A stretch of 64,000 nucleotides of DNA from JAVJSD01 sp040219575. GTDB lineage: Bacteria; Planctomycetota; Planctomycetia; Pirellulales; Pirellulaceae. A program made the position numbers and the translations under genes. The stretch spans positions 66,140 through 130,139 of the forward strand of contig JAVJSD010000089.1 in NCBI GenBank assembly GCA_040219575.1. The letters are read 5' to 3'. The notes beneath the pieces were generated by a model. The model saw only the letters and a list, made by a program, of their open reading frames with translations. It was not told the DNA's origin and did not search any database. This document shows, in pieces, positions 48,222-57,558 of the stretch; within the stretch, counting starts at the first letter, position 1; every line of letters begins with the position of its first letter.

Positions 48222-50261
48222 ATGCGAAACCCGCCGACACGACGCTGCGTTTTTCTACTCTCCTTGCTGTCTTCCATGGGACTGTTGCTGGCTGAGGCGG
48301 CGGCCGAAGAGACGTTGAAGCTCGGCGCCGCGGCGCTGCTCGAGCGCGGAGTGTCGGAGCATGTCGCGTTGGGCGACGACGGCGCGATCGAACTGATTGC
48401 CGGCGAATTGATTGAAGACGATGGCCCTGCGGCCGGCTACACGTATGGGCCGAATGTCGAGAAGCTGACCGACGGCCTGGCGATCAAGAAGGACCTGCTG
48501 GTGGAGCGGCCGGCGGCCAAGGGGGCGACTTTGCTGGTCGCGCGGGGAGGCGAGCTGAAGTTGCAATTGAACGGACGCCCGGTGACGCTCGACGAACCGC
48601 GGATGCTGGGACACTACTGGCAGGCGTACACGCTCGATCCGAAGCTGCTGGTCTCCGGCAGCAACGAGTTCGTGATCTCCGGAGAGGGCCAGGTCTGGGT
48701 GGCGCTCGATGCGGACTACGCGGCCGGCTCGCTGACGCGGACCCACCATCCCAACCGCAGCGCCAAGAGCGCCGACGGCGGTAAGACGTGGAGCGACGAA
48801 AAGCTCGGCCTGAAGGACGATCTCGACGGCGAATACTACGTGCGGCTGTTCCTCGATCACTTTGCACCCCGTGGCGGCGTGACGACGCCGGTCGTCGACC
48901 TCGGCAACCTCGCCGGCGCCTCCATCGCCAAGAGCATGGAAACGCCGCGGAAGATTCAGGTTTCGCTCGATGCGGTCGCAGAGGCCGGCGCGCGCGTCGC
49001 TGTGCGGCATCGCAGCGGCTCGACCTACGTACCGAGCGCGAAGACGTGGTCCGATTGGCAGGAGTCGTCGCGGCTGGAGTTCGACCTCGAGCCGACGGGG
49101 CGTTATCTGCAAGTCGAAATCCAACTGGCGAGCGACGACCCGCTCGCCAGCCCGCGCGTCCGCGGCTTGACGCTGTCGACGACTTCCTCCGATTCCTCCG
49201 AGAACACGAAGCCCTGGACCGCCGGACTGCGCCTGGCGGCGGCGAAGAACCCGCCCCTGGTGCGCTCGTCGGTTCCGTTTCAGTACGAACCGTTCGAGCG
49301 GAAAGAGTTGGCGCAGCTTCGCACCGAATACAAGCTCGACGAAATCGTCCGCGGGGCCGCGACCGAGTTGGAGCTGGTCTCGCGTTTGGCGGCCTGGTCG
49401 TCGGCGCTGTGGAGCAAGGGGCACCTCGGCAAGATCTATCCGAAGTGGGACGCCCACGACATCCTCGCGCCCTTCGGCGACGGCGCCCCGGTCGGCGGCT
49501 TCTGCCTGCATCACAACCTCGTCTTCCTGCAGGCCTGCGAGAGCTTCGGCATTCCCGGCCGCGTGCTCTCCATCGGGGCGGGCAATCACGTCGACAAGAT
49601 CCGCGGCGGACACGAGATCGCCGAGGTCTGGTCGAACGAGTTCGAAAAATGGATCTACGTCGACGGCGACGCCGCCTGGTACTTCCTCGACGTGGAGACG
49701 CAGACGCCGCTCTCCGCCTGGGAGCTGCGCCAGCGACAACTCGACGCCTGGCAGGGGGACGAGCCGAAGCCGGTGAAGTGCGTTAAGGTCGGCGAGTCGC
49801 GTTTCGAGTGGACCGACTTCCACAACTGGCCGCCGCTGATGGAATTGCGGCTGGTGCCGCGGAGCAACTTCCTGCAGCAGAAGGCGCCGCTGCCGCTCAA
49901 CCAGGGCATGCGGGGCTGGTTCTGGACCGGGCACTATGTCTGGAGCGACGAGCGGAAACCGGCCCGCGAAATCTATTGGCAGCGCGTCGTCCGCCGCGAG
50001 AATTTCGAGTGGACGCTCAACCGCCCGCATCTGACGATCGAGCCGATCGCCGCGCCGGGCCAGGTCCGCGTGCATATCGACAGCAACACCCCCGGCCTGG
50101 CGCACTACCTCGCCGCAATCGACGACGGTTCACCCCAGCCGGTTGAGCCGGTCTTCACCTGGAAGCTGCGTCCCGGCGGCAACCGACTCCGCGTCGTCCC
50201 CAAGAACAAGGGCGGCCGTGAGGGGATCGCGAGTTGGATCGAGCTGGACTATCAACCGTAG
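48222..50261 (+). CDS. secreted transglutaminase-like protein
   Basis: A 679-residue protein with a signal peptide (CVFLLSLLSSMGLLLAEAAA). The N-terminal ~340 residues are beta-rich and without known motif. A transglutaminase-like cysteine-protease fold follows (~375-510): the Cys in GGFCLHHNLVFLQACESFGI, the His in GGHEIAEVWSNEFEKW and the Asp in IYVDGDAAWYF make a plausible Cys-His-Asp triad. The C-terminus is beta-rich again. It may cleave or cross-link peptide or isopeptide bonds outside the cytoplasm. Family membership is by motif, substrate unknown. Confidence 0.85.
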   Translation: MRNPPTRRCVFLLSLLSSMGLLLAEAAAEETLKLGAAALLERGVSEHVALGDDGAIELIAGELIEDDGPAAGYTYGPNVEKLTDGLAIKKDLLVERPAAKGATLLVARGGELKLQLNGRPVTLDEPRMLGHYWQAYTLDPKLLVSGSNEFVISGEGQVWVALDADYAAGSLTRTHHPNRSAKSADGGKTWSDEKLGLKDDLDGEYYVRLFLDHFAPRGGVTTPVVDLGNLAGASIAKSMETPRKIQVSLDAVAEAGARVAVRHRSGSTYVPSAKTWSDWQESSRLEFDLEPTGRYLQVEIQLASDDPLASPRVRGLTLSTTSSDSSENTKPWTAGLRLAAAKNPPLVRSSVPFQYEPFERKELAQLRTEYKLDEIVRGAATELELVSRLAAWSSALWSKGHLGKIYPKWDAHDILAPFGDGAPVGGFCLHHNLVFLQACESFGIPGRVLSIGAGNHVDKIRGGHEIAEVWSNEFEKWIYVDGDAAWYFLDVETQTPLSAWELRQRQLDAWQGDEPKPVKCVKVGESRFEWTDFHNWPPLMELRLVPRSNFLQQKAPLPLNQGMRGWFWTGHYVWSDERKPAREIYWQRVVRRENFEWTLNRPHLTIEPIAAPGQVRVHIDSNTPGLAHYLAAIDDGSPQPVEPVFTWKLRPGGNRLRVVPKNKGGREGIASWIELDYQP

Positions 50262-50344
50262 TCGCAGACCGATTCCTTCGCGAAGCATTCTTCTCTACTA
50301 AATGATTCACTTCGTCGTCGTGCTGACAGCCTGTTGGGAGTGAC

Positions 50345-51205
50345 TCACCGCCGCTGTTTCTCCGGGCGGCGGAAGGTCTTCTGGCCGCAGCCGTAGGTGC
50401 TGCACGCGCCGTAGTACTTCCAGCAGTCCTGGTGGTGCGGCGTGCGGCAGGCGCGGCAGACGACCATCCGGTCGACGATCGGCTCGCCGCAGACCTGGCA
50501 GATGGGGTCCTCCGCCGGGCCGTCGGCGAGTTGCATGTCGCCGGCTTCCACAAACGTGATGCCCTCGGCGATCACCGCGCTGGCCTGCTCGTACAGTTCC
50601 AGCGAAAGATGGATCAGTTGCTGCAGTTGGTTGAACTCGCGAATGTAGCTTCGCTTCTTGACGAGCAATTCGCCCGACTGGAAGGCGATGTAGATGTCGC
50701 CGTTGCCCAGGAAATCCTTCAAACGCTCGACGGCGATCTGCACGCCCGGCGTCAGCAGCGCGGTGATCCGCTCGGGCGAGTTGCCGGTGATGACGTACGT
50801 GTCGTCGAAGTTGGGCGAGCCGATTTCGATGTCGGTCATGCCCAGCAGCCGGCTCAGACGGTTGAAGAAGCCCTCGGGATACACTTCGCAGCGCAGCGAC
50901 TCGTCGGGCCAGTCGATATGGACTTGCGTGTAGTAGGTCTTGTGCTTTCCCCCGGAAGCGTAGACGTCGAGCACGACGTTTGCGTCGCGGTGGTTGAAAA
51001 CGACGACCGGCCGCCCAAAGTATCCGCCGGAGACAAACGACCCGCCGCGCTGCTGGGCCACGCGGCGATAGGAGTGCTCGGCCTGCTTCTTGCGCGTGTG
51101 CGTGTAGCCGAGGATGAACACGATGGCGACCACGACGAAAAAGGCCAGCACGCCGAAGCATCCCACGCCTTCCTCGTCGATGTGCATGGCCGCCAGTACG
51201 AGCAT
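50345..51205 (-). CDS. membrane-anchored prokaryotic RING-finger protein
   Basis: A 286-residue protein. After a short start it has a membrane segment (GVLAFFVVVAIVFILGYTHT) and a ~180-residue alpha/beta middle domain. The C-terminal ~45 residues form a treble-clef/RING-like zinc cluster: CQVCGEPIVDRMVVCRACRT, then HHQDC and YGACSTYGC. This matches Prok-RING family 1, found in planctomycetes and some other bacteria, where ubiquitin-like conjugation has been proposed in a few species. No E1, E2 or Ub-like gene is near, so ligase activity is not indicated here; protein-protein binding is equally possible. Confidence 0.82.
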   Translation of the reverse strand: MLVLAAMHIDEEGVGCFGVLAFFVVVAIVFILGYTHTRKKQAEHSYRRVAQQRGGSFVSGGYFGRPVVVFNHRDANVVLDVYASGGKHKTYYTQVHIDWPDESLRCEVYPEGFFNRLSRLLGMTDIEIGSPNFDDTYVITGNSPERITALLTPGVQIAVERLKDFLGNGDIYIAFQSGELLVKKRSYIREFNQLQQLIHLSLELYEQASAVIAEGITFVEAGDMQLADGPAEDPICQVCGEPIVDRMVVCRACRTPHHQDCWKYYGACSTYGCGQKTFRRPEKQRR

Positions 51206-51535
51206 CGTTGAGAGAGTCCTTCGTCGCCCAGAGGTTCACCTGACCACGTGGCCGACGCTGCCAGCGTCGGCGGCTCGTGCTGCATCGTTTGCCGATGCTG
51301 GCAGCATCGGCTACGGAGGGGCATTTTTCCGCGTCTACTTATTGTGAAGGGCGGCAGCCCGCTCGGCCAGTTGGCAAGGACATGGCAAGGACGGGTCCGC
51401 GGGTCCGCCGCGAAGCGGAAAGTCTTATTGACACGAGGGGGACCGTGTACACTACAGTGACACGCTGGGCTAAGTGCTTGTTCGTAATTCGCTTGAACCT
51501 TCGTTTTCTTTTCTTTGAGGCAAGGATTCCGCGTC
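51206..51535. other. 330-base intergenic region between divergent genes
   Basis: It holds a full paired-hairpin repeat at 51248-51314 and a weak promoter candidate pointing right (TTGACA at 51428-51433, 19-base spacer, TACAGT at 51453-51458) for the redoxin fusion gene. Nothing else was supported. Confidence 0.45.
51248..51314. repeat. paired-hairpin dispersed repeat, copy 3
   Basis: Hairpin 1 is CCGACGC-tgcca-GCGTCGG and hairpin 2 CCGATGC-tggca-GCATCGG, which is an inverted copy with a compensatory C-G to T-A change. The element ends GGCTAC, matching the end of copy 2. Confidence 0.75.
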
Positions 51536-53851
51536 ATGAATCGCTCGATCGCCGCGGCGGCGGCAGTCTGTTTTTCGGCTTTGGCGTTGGTCGGCTCGCC
51601 TCGCGCATCGTTCGCCGACGAAACCGCCAGGCCGGAGCGGGAATCGACGGCCTCGCCGATCGGCAGAAAGATCGAAGACTTTCAACTTTCCGACTTCCGC
51701 GGCCGCGAGTGGTCGCTGAGCCAGCTGCACGACAAGAAAGTGGTCGTGGTGCTGTTCCTGGGGACGGAATGTCCGCTGGTGAGACTGTACGCGCCGAAGC
51801 TGGTGAAGCTGAGCAAGGAGTACGCCGAGCGGGGTGCGGCGCTGATCGCCGTCAACTCGAATTGCCAGGATTCGATCACCGAGATGGACCACTTCGCGCG
51901 GGTTCACAAGGTCGACTTCCCGCTGCTGAAGGACCCTGGCAACGTCGTCGCCGACCGCTTCGCCGCTCAGCGGACGCCCGAGGTGTTCGTGCTCGACGCC
52001 CAGCGGAAGGTGCGTTACCACGGCCGCATCGACGACCAGTACACCTACGGCGTCCAGCGGCCCGCCGTCACGCAGGATTACCTGGCGGCGGCCGTCGAGG
52101 CGCTGCTGGCCGACGAGGAAGTCGAAACGAAGGAGACGGAGGTCGTCGGCTGCCACATCGGACGGGTGCTCGAGGCGGATGAATCGAGCGAAGTGACGTA
52201 CGCCAACCAGATCAGCCGCATCTTCCAAAAACACTGCGTGGAGTGCCATCGCGAAGGGCAGATCGCCCCCTTCCAGCTCACCGACTACGACGAGGTCGTC
52301 GGTTGGGCCGAGATGATCGACGAGGTCGTCCGCCAGCAGCGGATGCCGCCCTGGCACGCCAATCCCAAGTACGGCGAATTCTGGAACGACACGCGGCTGT
52401 CGGACGAAGAGAAGGAGTTGATCTACCGCTGGGTGAAGGCCGGCGCGCCGCGAGGCGACGTGAGCCAACTGCCAAGGCCCCGCGAATTCACACCCGGCTG
52501 GCGAATCGGCGAGCCCGATCAGATCGTCTACATGGACGACAAACCGTTCGACGTGCCCCCTGCCGGCGAGGTGAAGTATCAGCACTTCTTTGTGAACCCG
52601 GGCTGGAAGGAGGACCGTTGGATCAAGGCGGCCGAGTGCCGACCCGGCAATCATGCGGTGGTGCATCACATCGTCGTCGCCTCGCGCGGCCCCGGCGGAA
52701 GCGATACGGCCCACGGGCTGAAGTCGGACTGGATCGCCGCCATGGCGCCCGGCAGTGTGCCGCTGATCCTCGAACCGGGTTACGCCAAGTTCGTGCCGGC
52801 AGGCTCGACGCTGGTTTTCCAGTTGCACTACACGCCCAACGGCGTGGCGCAGCAGGACCGCAGCAGCGTCGGCTTCGTGTTCGCCGATCCCTCGGAGGTG
52901 AAGCACGTGGTGGGAACCGACAAGGCGGCCAACACCAAGTTCACGATTCCCGCCGGCGCCGACAACCACAAGGTCGAGGCGACCTACACCTTTCGCCGCG
53001 ATGTGCTGTTGATGCACATGTTTCCACACATGCACCTGCGGGGAAAATCATTCCGCTACACGGCGATCTACGAAGACGGCCGCGAGGAGATCCTGCTCGA
53101 CGTGCCGCGTTACGACTTCAACTGGCAGAACGGCTACGCGCTGACCGAACCGAAGTTGATGCGCAAGGGAGCCAGGATTCGCTGCACGGCCCATTTCGAC
53201 AACTCGGAAGGGAACTTCGCCAATCCCGATCCCACGGTCGACGTCCGCTGGGGCGATCAAACGTGGGAGGAGATGATGATCGGTTACTTCAACCTGGCCA
53301 CCGTCGAGGAGATGAATCTCACTGAGAGCAAGGCCGAGACCCGCACCCGGCAGTTCATCGAAGCTGCCCGCGCCGGGAAAACGGAAATCACTCCCGAGAT
53401 CGAGAAGCTGGCCGATACGGCGCTCACGTCGGAAGAATCGCTGGAAGCGTTCGCGCGGGAGCTGCAACAAGTGGTTCCGCAACTCGACCGCGTCTGCTGG
53501 ACGACCGCCTCCGACGGCAAGCTGCACGTGCACATGGCGGCGCAGAAGGCGGAGCTGCGGTCGATGATCGGCGGCAAGGCCTCGATCGACGCCGCCGGCA
53601 TGCTGTTGGCGAAGATCGCCGCGAGCGACAAGACCGTCGTCCACGGGAGCATCGTGGAGACCGGCGCGCCGGACATGCGTTTTCTCTCGCGAGGCGTGAT
53701 TTCCAGCGTGCACGTTCCGATCGGCAAGGCGGGCCGCGACGGCACGCTCAACTTCTGGAGCGCCGAGATCGAAGCCTTTCCGCCGGAGGCCGTGAAACTG
53801 CTGGAGTCGGTCAGCCGCCGCGTCGCGCCGCCCGACGAGGAGACGCCGTGA
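51536..53851 (+). CDS. fusion: peroxiredoxin-like - cytochrome c - copper type II ascorbate-dependent monooxygenase-like
   Basis: A 771-residue secreted protein; the ATG at 51536 is preceded by AAGGATT, and the signal peptide AAAVCFSALALVGSPRASFA follows. Residues ~35-200 are a redoxin domain (DFQLSDFRGREWSLSQLHDK; FLGTECPLVRLYAPKL), with only one Cys at the usual CxxC position, like a peroxiredoxin. Next comes a planctomycete cytochrome motif CVECHREGQIAPF (~235). The C-terminal half shows PHM/DBM features: HAVVHHIVVASRGPGG, LVFQLHYTPNG and HMFPHMHLRGKSFRY, matching the two copper-binding regions. The whole suggests a thiol/heme/copper redox chain. The following queD-like gene overlaps its stop. 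Confidence 0.88.
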   Translation: MNRSIAAAAAVCFSALALVGSPRASFADETARPERESTASPIGRKIEDFQLSDFRGREWSLSQLHDKKVVVVLFLGTECPLVRLYAPKLVKLSKEYAERGAALIAVNSNCQDSITEMDHFARVHKVDFPLLKDPGNVVADRFAAQRTPEVFVLDAQRKVRYHGRIDDQYTYGVQRPAVTQDYLAAAVEALLADEEVETKETEVVGCHIGRVLEADESSEVTYANQISRIFQKHCVECHREGQIAPFQLTDYDEVVGWAEMIDEVVRQQRMPPWHANPKYGEFWNDTRLSDEEKELIYRWVKAGAPRGDVSQLPRPREFTPGWRIGEPDQIVYMDDKPFDVPPAGEVKYQHFFVNPGWKEDRWIKAAECRPGNHAVVHHIVVASRGPGGSDTAHGLKSDWIAAMAPGSVPLILEPGYAKFVPAGSTLVFQLHYTPNGVAQQDRSSVGFVFADPSEVKHVVGTDKAANTKFTIPAGADNHKVEATYTFRRDVLLMHMFPHMHLRGKSFRYTAIYEDGREEILLDVPRYDFNWQNGYALTEPKLMRKGARIRCTAHFDNSEGNFANPDPTVDVRWGDQTWEEMMIGYFNLATVEEMNLTESKAETRTRQFIEAARAGKTEITPEIEKLADTALTSEESLEAFARELQQVVPQLDRVCWTTASDGKLHVHMAAQKAELRSMIGGKASIDAAGMLLAKIAASDKTVVHGSIVETGAPDMRFLSRGVISSVHVPIGKAGRDGTLNFWSAEIEAFPPEAVKLLESVSRRVAPPDEETP

Positions 53852-54339
53852 GCGAGACGTTCCGCGTCCGCCTGAAGAAGGAGCATCACGTCTTCAGTGC
53901 GGCCCACTTCATCACCTTCGCCGGCAACATCTGCGAGCGGCTGCACGGCCACAATTGGGGCGTGGCGGTGGAAGTGGAAGGGCCGCTCGACGAGAACCAG
54001 TACGTCGTCGATTTCATCGCCCTGCGCGACCTGCTCAAACAGATCACCGACGAGCTGGATCATCGCATGCTGCTGCCGACCGCGCACCCGACGATTCACG
54101 TCGAAGTAGGCGAGCGCGAGGTCGAGGTCCGATTCGAGGACCGCCGTTGGGTGTTTCCTCGCGACGACTGCGCCGTGCTGCCGATCCGCAACACCACCGC
54201 CGAACTGCTCGCCCAATACATTGGCAAGCGTCTGCTCGACACGTTGAAGACGCAAGCGAGCTTTCAACCACTGTGGATTCGCGTCGCCGTCGACGAAAAC
54301 CACGGCCAGTGGGGCGAGTGGGAATCGCGGCCGGGGTAG
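53848..54339 (+). CDS. queD: 6-carboxy-5,6,7,8-tetrahydropterin synthase
   Basis: A 163-residue enzyme of the PTPS family in the 7-deazapurine (queuosine) pathway. It starts with GTG at 53848, overlapping the previous stop as GTGA, so translation is coupled. Zinc ligands lie in HVFSAAHF and in RLHGHNW; Cys29, His33 and His35 form the C-X3-HGH motif that marks QueD rather than eukaryotic-type PTPS. LDHRMLLP and NTTAELLAQYIGKRL complete the active site. No other queuosine gene is adjacent, and pairing with a redox fusion protein is unexpected. Confidence 0.93.
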   Translation: MSETFRVRLKKEHHVFSAAHFITFAGNICERLHGHNWGVAVEVEGPLDENQYVVDFIALRDLLKQITDELDHRMLLPTAHPTIHVEVGEREVEVRFEDRRWVFPRDDCAVLPIRNTTAELLAQYIGKRLLDTLKTQASFQPLWIRVAVDENHGQWGEWESRPG

Positions 54340-54414
54340 GCCGGAGCAAGCTTGCGCCGCTGCGGCGTTTCCCCATCGCCGCGCCAATCAAAGACACACG
54401 GCCTTGCCTCAACG

Positions 54415-54873
54415 TCACACGGCGAAGACCACCAGCACGGTCAGCAGCACGACGAACTGCAGCAGCAGCGCGGCGAGCGCGATTCCGGCCGCCGCCCAAG
54501 CCGAGGCCGACGCGCCGCCCGAGTTGGTGTGCGCCTCGATCGCTTCGCCTTGCAGTCGCTGCGCCACGGCCCGCATGGCGAGGGCGTAGGCGAGTCCCAG
54601 CAGTCCGCCCGCCCCGGTCGGCAGCGTCACCATCATCGCCAGGGCGAGGATCACGGTCGAAGCCGCGGCGCCCAGCGCCATGGCGGTCATCGCCGCGGCG
54701 CCCTTTCCCAGGCGGGCGAAGTTGATCGCCAACACGATCGAGCCGCCCAGCGGCGCCCCCAGGAAGGCGGCCAGGGCCACCTGATTCGGCGTGAACAACT
54801 TGCGGCCGCTCGCCCCAACTTCGGCGGCGGGCGACGACATCGACTCGGGAGCGGCGTAAGGATTGGCGTGCAT
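54415..54873 (-). CDS. small hydrophobic membrane protein
   Basis: A 152-residue protein. The hydrophilic start (MHANPYAAPESMSSPAAEVG) resembles the NPYAxP motif found at the N-termini of many planctomycete membrane proteins. Three to four membrane segments follow: VALAAFLGAPLGGSIVLAIN, AMTAMALGAAASTVILALAM and the C-terminal AALLLQFVVLLTVLVVFAV. It converges on queD and is probably monocistronic. Function unknown. Confidence 0.78.
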   Translation of the reverse strand: MHANPYAAPESMSSPAAEVGASGRKLFTPNQVALAAFLGAPLGGSIVLAINFARLGKGAAAMTAMALGAAASTVILALAMMVTLPTGAGGLLGLAYALAMRAVAQRLQGEAIEAHTNSGGASASAWAAAGIALAALLLQFVVLLTVLVVFAV

Positions 54874-55173
54874 GATGTTTTCCTTTCCTGCATGAAGCGT
54901 GTGGCTGATTCAGGAAGCGGCCCGAAGCACGATTTGTTACCGCTTCCAACTCCCATACACGCCCGCCGCCCGTGTGTGACAGCCGCCGCCAGGAAAATCG
55001 ACGTGTCGCGGGCGTGTGAGGGCAAATCGCCGAACGCCGCGGCCCTTGTCCAACTAGTTGGAGGTCGCTAACCTATTGTTAGATCAAGGATTGTGCCACG
55101 ACGCGCTGCCCGCGACGCTGCTACCAATGACGCAGCTGCCCGGCGGCAAACGTCGCCGCCCACGATCCCCCAT
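54874..55173. other. 300-base intergenic region upstream of tRNA-Arg
   Basis: It contains a perfect 14-bp palindrome TCCAACTAGTTGGA at 55049-55062 and a short hairpin CTAAC-ctatt-GTTAG (55069-55083), both about 100 bases before the tRNA gene. No gene was seen. Confidence 0.45.
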
Positions 55174-55247
55174 GTCCCCGTAGCCCAATTGGATAGAGCG
55201 TCGGCCTCCGGAGCCGAAGGTTACAGGTTCGAATCCTGTCGGGGATA
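55174..55247 (+). tRNA. tRNA-Arg (anticodon CCG)
   Basis: It folds into a cloverleaf: acceptor GTCCCCG/CGGGGAT, D arm with AATTGGATA loop, anticodon stem TCGGC/GCCGA with loop CTCCGGA (anticodon CCG), short variable loop AGGTT, T arm ACAGG/CCTGT with TTCGAAT, and discriminator A at 55247. One D-stem pair is mismatched (C-A). The 3' CCA is not encoded. It is transcribed alone, and an IS256-type fragment begins about 60 bases downstream. Confidence 0.93.
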
Positions 55248-55299
55248 CTTTCCATAAGTCCCGCCGAACGCTTGATTTAGCGTACCTGTCTGTGTCGGG

Positions 55300-56386
55300 C
55301 AGAGCGGCCCTGAGACATACGGAGATGGAGGTGCACTTGGGCCGCAGGACTGCGGCCGCCGCGGCCGCTGAGCGTGCCGCCAGCGAGGAGTCGGCCCAGG
55401 CCCAGGCGGGCAAGAAGAACCGCCGCAACGGTCGCGGCCGCAAGACAGTGCGCAGTGAGACGGGCGATCTGACGATTTCCACCCCTCGCGACCGCAACGG
55501 CACGTTTGAGCCGCAGCTGATCGGCAAGCACCAGCGGCGTGTGCCGGGCTTTGACGAGAAGATTCTGGCCCTCTACGCCAAGGGGATGACGACCCGCGAC
55601 ATTCAGGAGATTGTTCAGGAGTTGTACGGGGTGGAGGTCTCCGCCACGTTGATCTCGGAGATCACCGAGGATCTGGATGCGGAAGTGACGGCTTGGCGGA
55701 CGCGGCCGCTGGAGTCCGTCTGGCCGATCGTCTACTTCGATGGAATCGTCGTGCATGTCCGCGGCGCCAACGGCCGCGTCTCGCAGCACACGATTTACGT
55801 GGCTCTGGGCGTGAATCTCGACGGTCAGAAGGAGTTGCTGGGGCTCTGGCTTAGTGAGAACGAGGGCGCCAAGTTCTGGCTCTCCTGCCTGACGGACCTG
55901 AAGAATCGTGGGCTCCAGGACATCTTCGTGGCCTGCATTGACGGCCTGAGCGGCTTCGCCGAGGCGGTTCACGCCGCCTATCCCCAGGCCAGCGTGCAGT
56001 TGTGCATCGTGCACCTGGTCCGCGCGGCGCTGCGCTACGTGACCAACCAGGACAGCAAGGCGGTGATCGCCGACTTGAAGAAGATCTATCAGGCGGCCAC
56101 GGTCATCGAAGCAGAGCAGGCTTTGGACGAGTTTGCTCAAGCCTGGGATGAGACGTATCCGACAATCGCAAAGATGTGGCGTGCCAAGTGGACGGACATC
56201 ATCACGCTGTTCGATTATCCCGCGCCGATCCGCAAGGCGATCTACACGACCAACGCGATCGAATCGGTCAACAGCGTGATTCGCAAGTTCACTCGAAACC
56301 GCAAGATCTACCCCAACGAGGAGTCGGCCCTGAAGCTTGTGTACATGGCGATCCACGAGGCGTCCAAGAAGTGGACCGCCCCAGGC
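55300..56386 (+). mobile_element. IS256/Mutator-type transposase fragment (truncated at both ends)
   Basis: Residues from EMEVHLG onward match IS256 transposases: GDLTISTPRDRNGTFEPQLI, FDEKILALYAKGMTTRDIQE, VYFDGIVVHVRG (Asp), ACIDGLSGF (Asp) and TTNAIESVNSVIRKF (Glu), so the DDE triad is intact. The usual ~70 N-terminal residues are missing, and after AIHEASKKWT the frame runs antisense through an esterase fragment (to 56857) instead of the normal ~20-residue C-terminus. No terminal inverted repeats were seen. It is a dead remnant left by deletion or recombination. Confidence 0.85.
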
Positions 56387-56806
56387 CGTCTTGATCAACA
56401 ACACCGGGGCGTTGAGCGCGTCACCCATGACGCGCCCAAACTGAAACTCCGGCCCGATGTGGTGTTCGCCGCCGTAGCCGGTGAAGCCGATCGTGAGCGG
56501 GTCCGTCTTGACTTCGCGGCTGGTGCGGAAACGACACCACACGTCATCCCGGATATCCCAGCGGCCTTCGGCGTCTTGGACGTGAGCGAACGTCTTCGCC
56601 TTCGCAGGATCGCGCAGCACCTGCTGGAGCGTGCCACGACCACTGCTGTAGTTCTTTGGATCGTCCAAATCGACGACGCCTTGTCCTTCCATGTTGGACT
56701 GGCCGGCCAAGATGAAGACCTGGATGGGGGAGTCCCGTTCGCCCGCCAGCCCAGCAGCAGAGGGACACGACAGCGCGAAAGTCAGGACAAGCTGGACCGT
56801 ATTCAT
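56387..56806 (-). pseudogene. 5' part of SASA-type (sialate O-acetylesterase-like) carbohydrate esterase, truncated by IS256 fragment
   Basis: The ATG at 56806 on the minus strand, with AAGGAAG upstream, opens a signal peptide (LVLTFALSCPSAAGLAG) and the typical family start IQVFILAGQSNMEGQG, where the Ser of GQSNMEG is the nucleophile. VMGDALNAPVLLIKTAWGG matches block II of the family, and then the sequence changes to transposase (reverse strand) at 56386. About 140 residues remain of an expected 300 or more. Relatives remove acetyl groups from sugars. The catalytic His region is lost, so it is non-functional. Confidence 0.85.
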
Positions 56807-56858
56807 GGAGCACTTCCTTCTAAGCGGTGGTATCCACTTCAGTTGCTGACTTCTTGAA

Positions 56859-57200
56859 TCAGTATTCATCCGCAACGAATTCGACGTGGACTTCATTGCC
56901 GACGACCCGAACCGGAAATGTCTGGAGGTTGCATTGCGGCTTGTCCTCATCAAGGTAGGCGCCATCCCGAATCGAAAACCGCCAGTGATGGATGCGGCAG
57001 CAGACGATTTCGTTTTCGACGACGCCGTGCGCGAGCGAAGCGCCAGCATGGGGGCACTCGTTGGCCAAGGCAAAGAAGCTGCCCCCAAGGTTGAAGACGC
57101 CGATCATCGTTTCCGCGACGACAAACATTCCGCCTTCGCCCTCGGGGACGTCGCCAACGCGGCAAACAGGCTGAAAATAGGCCGAATCGGTGTTCTTCAT
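56859..57200 (-). CDS. Rieske [2Fe-2S] ferredoxin
   Basis: A 113-residue protein with both cluster-binding loops: CPHAG (Cys49, His51) and CRIHH (Cys68, His71). The order FFALANECPHAG...GVVENEIVCC...HHWRFSIRDGAYL is that of small NirD/dioxygenase-type Rieske ferredoxins. It is cytoplasmic, with no signal peptide. It probably delivers electrons to an oxygenase or reductase, but no partner oxygenase lies next to it in this window. It is followed 52 bases later by the broken esterase on the same strand, which may once have shared its transcript. Confidence 0.93.
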   Translation of the reverse strand: MKNTDSAYFQPVCRVGDVPEGEGGMFVVAETMIGVFNLGGSFFALANECPHAGASLAHGVVENEIVCCRIHHWRFSIRDGAYLDEDKPQCNLQTFPVRVVGNEVHVEFVADEY

Positions 57201-57558
57201 AAGGGTATTCTACCGCAACGCGTTCACGGGAGCGGGCCATTTTGGACCACCGTCAACAGGCCGTGAAGGGTCGAAGCTGCCTGCGGCGTGCCGGCATTTT
57301 TCTGTTCTTTCGGGAGCAGCGCGTGGTATCATCGCGGCACACCTGCAAACCTGGCCCAAGGAAAAGTGCGATGTCGAATCTGTCGCCAATCTCGCTACGT
57401 TGATCAATGATCCGTCGCGACGCGCGTTTCCCAGACAGGCCAGCGCAATGGCGCTTTCGAGGTCATGCGTCGCCTTGGAGCCCGGCAATTCGCTAGCAGC
57501 CAGTTCGGTTGCCCGATCGTTCGCGGCCCGCGCTGAGGCTACTTATGGAAGAAGCAAC
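57201..57558. other. 358-base divergent intergenic region
   Basis: Between the Rieske gene and the lyase-like gene. The open frames covering it are Ala/Arg-rich and not protein-like. A TGGTATCAT extended -10-like word lies near 57324 but lacks a good -35. Confidence 0.4.
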
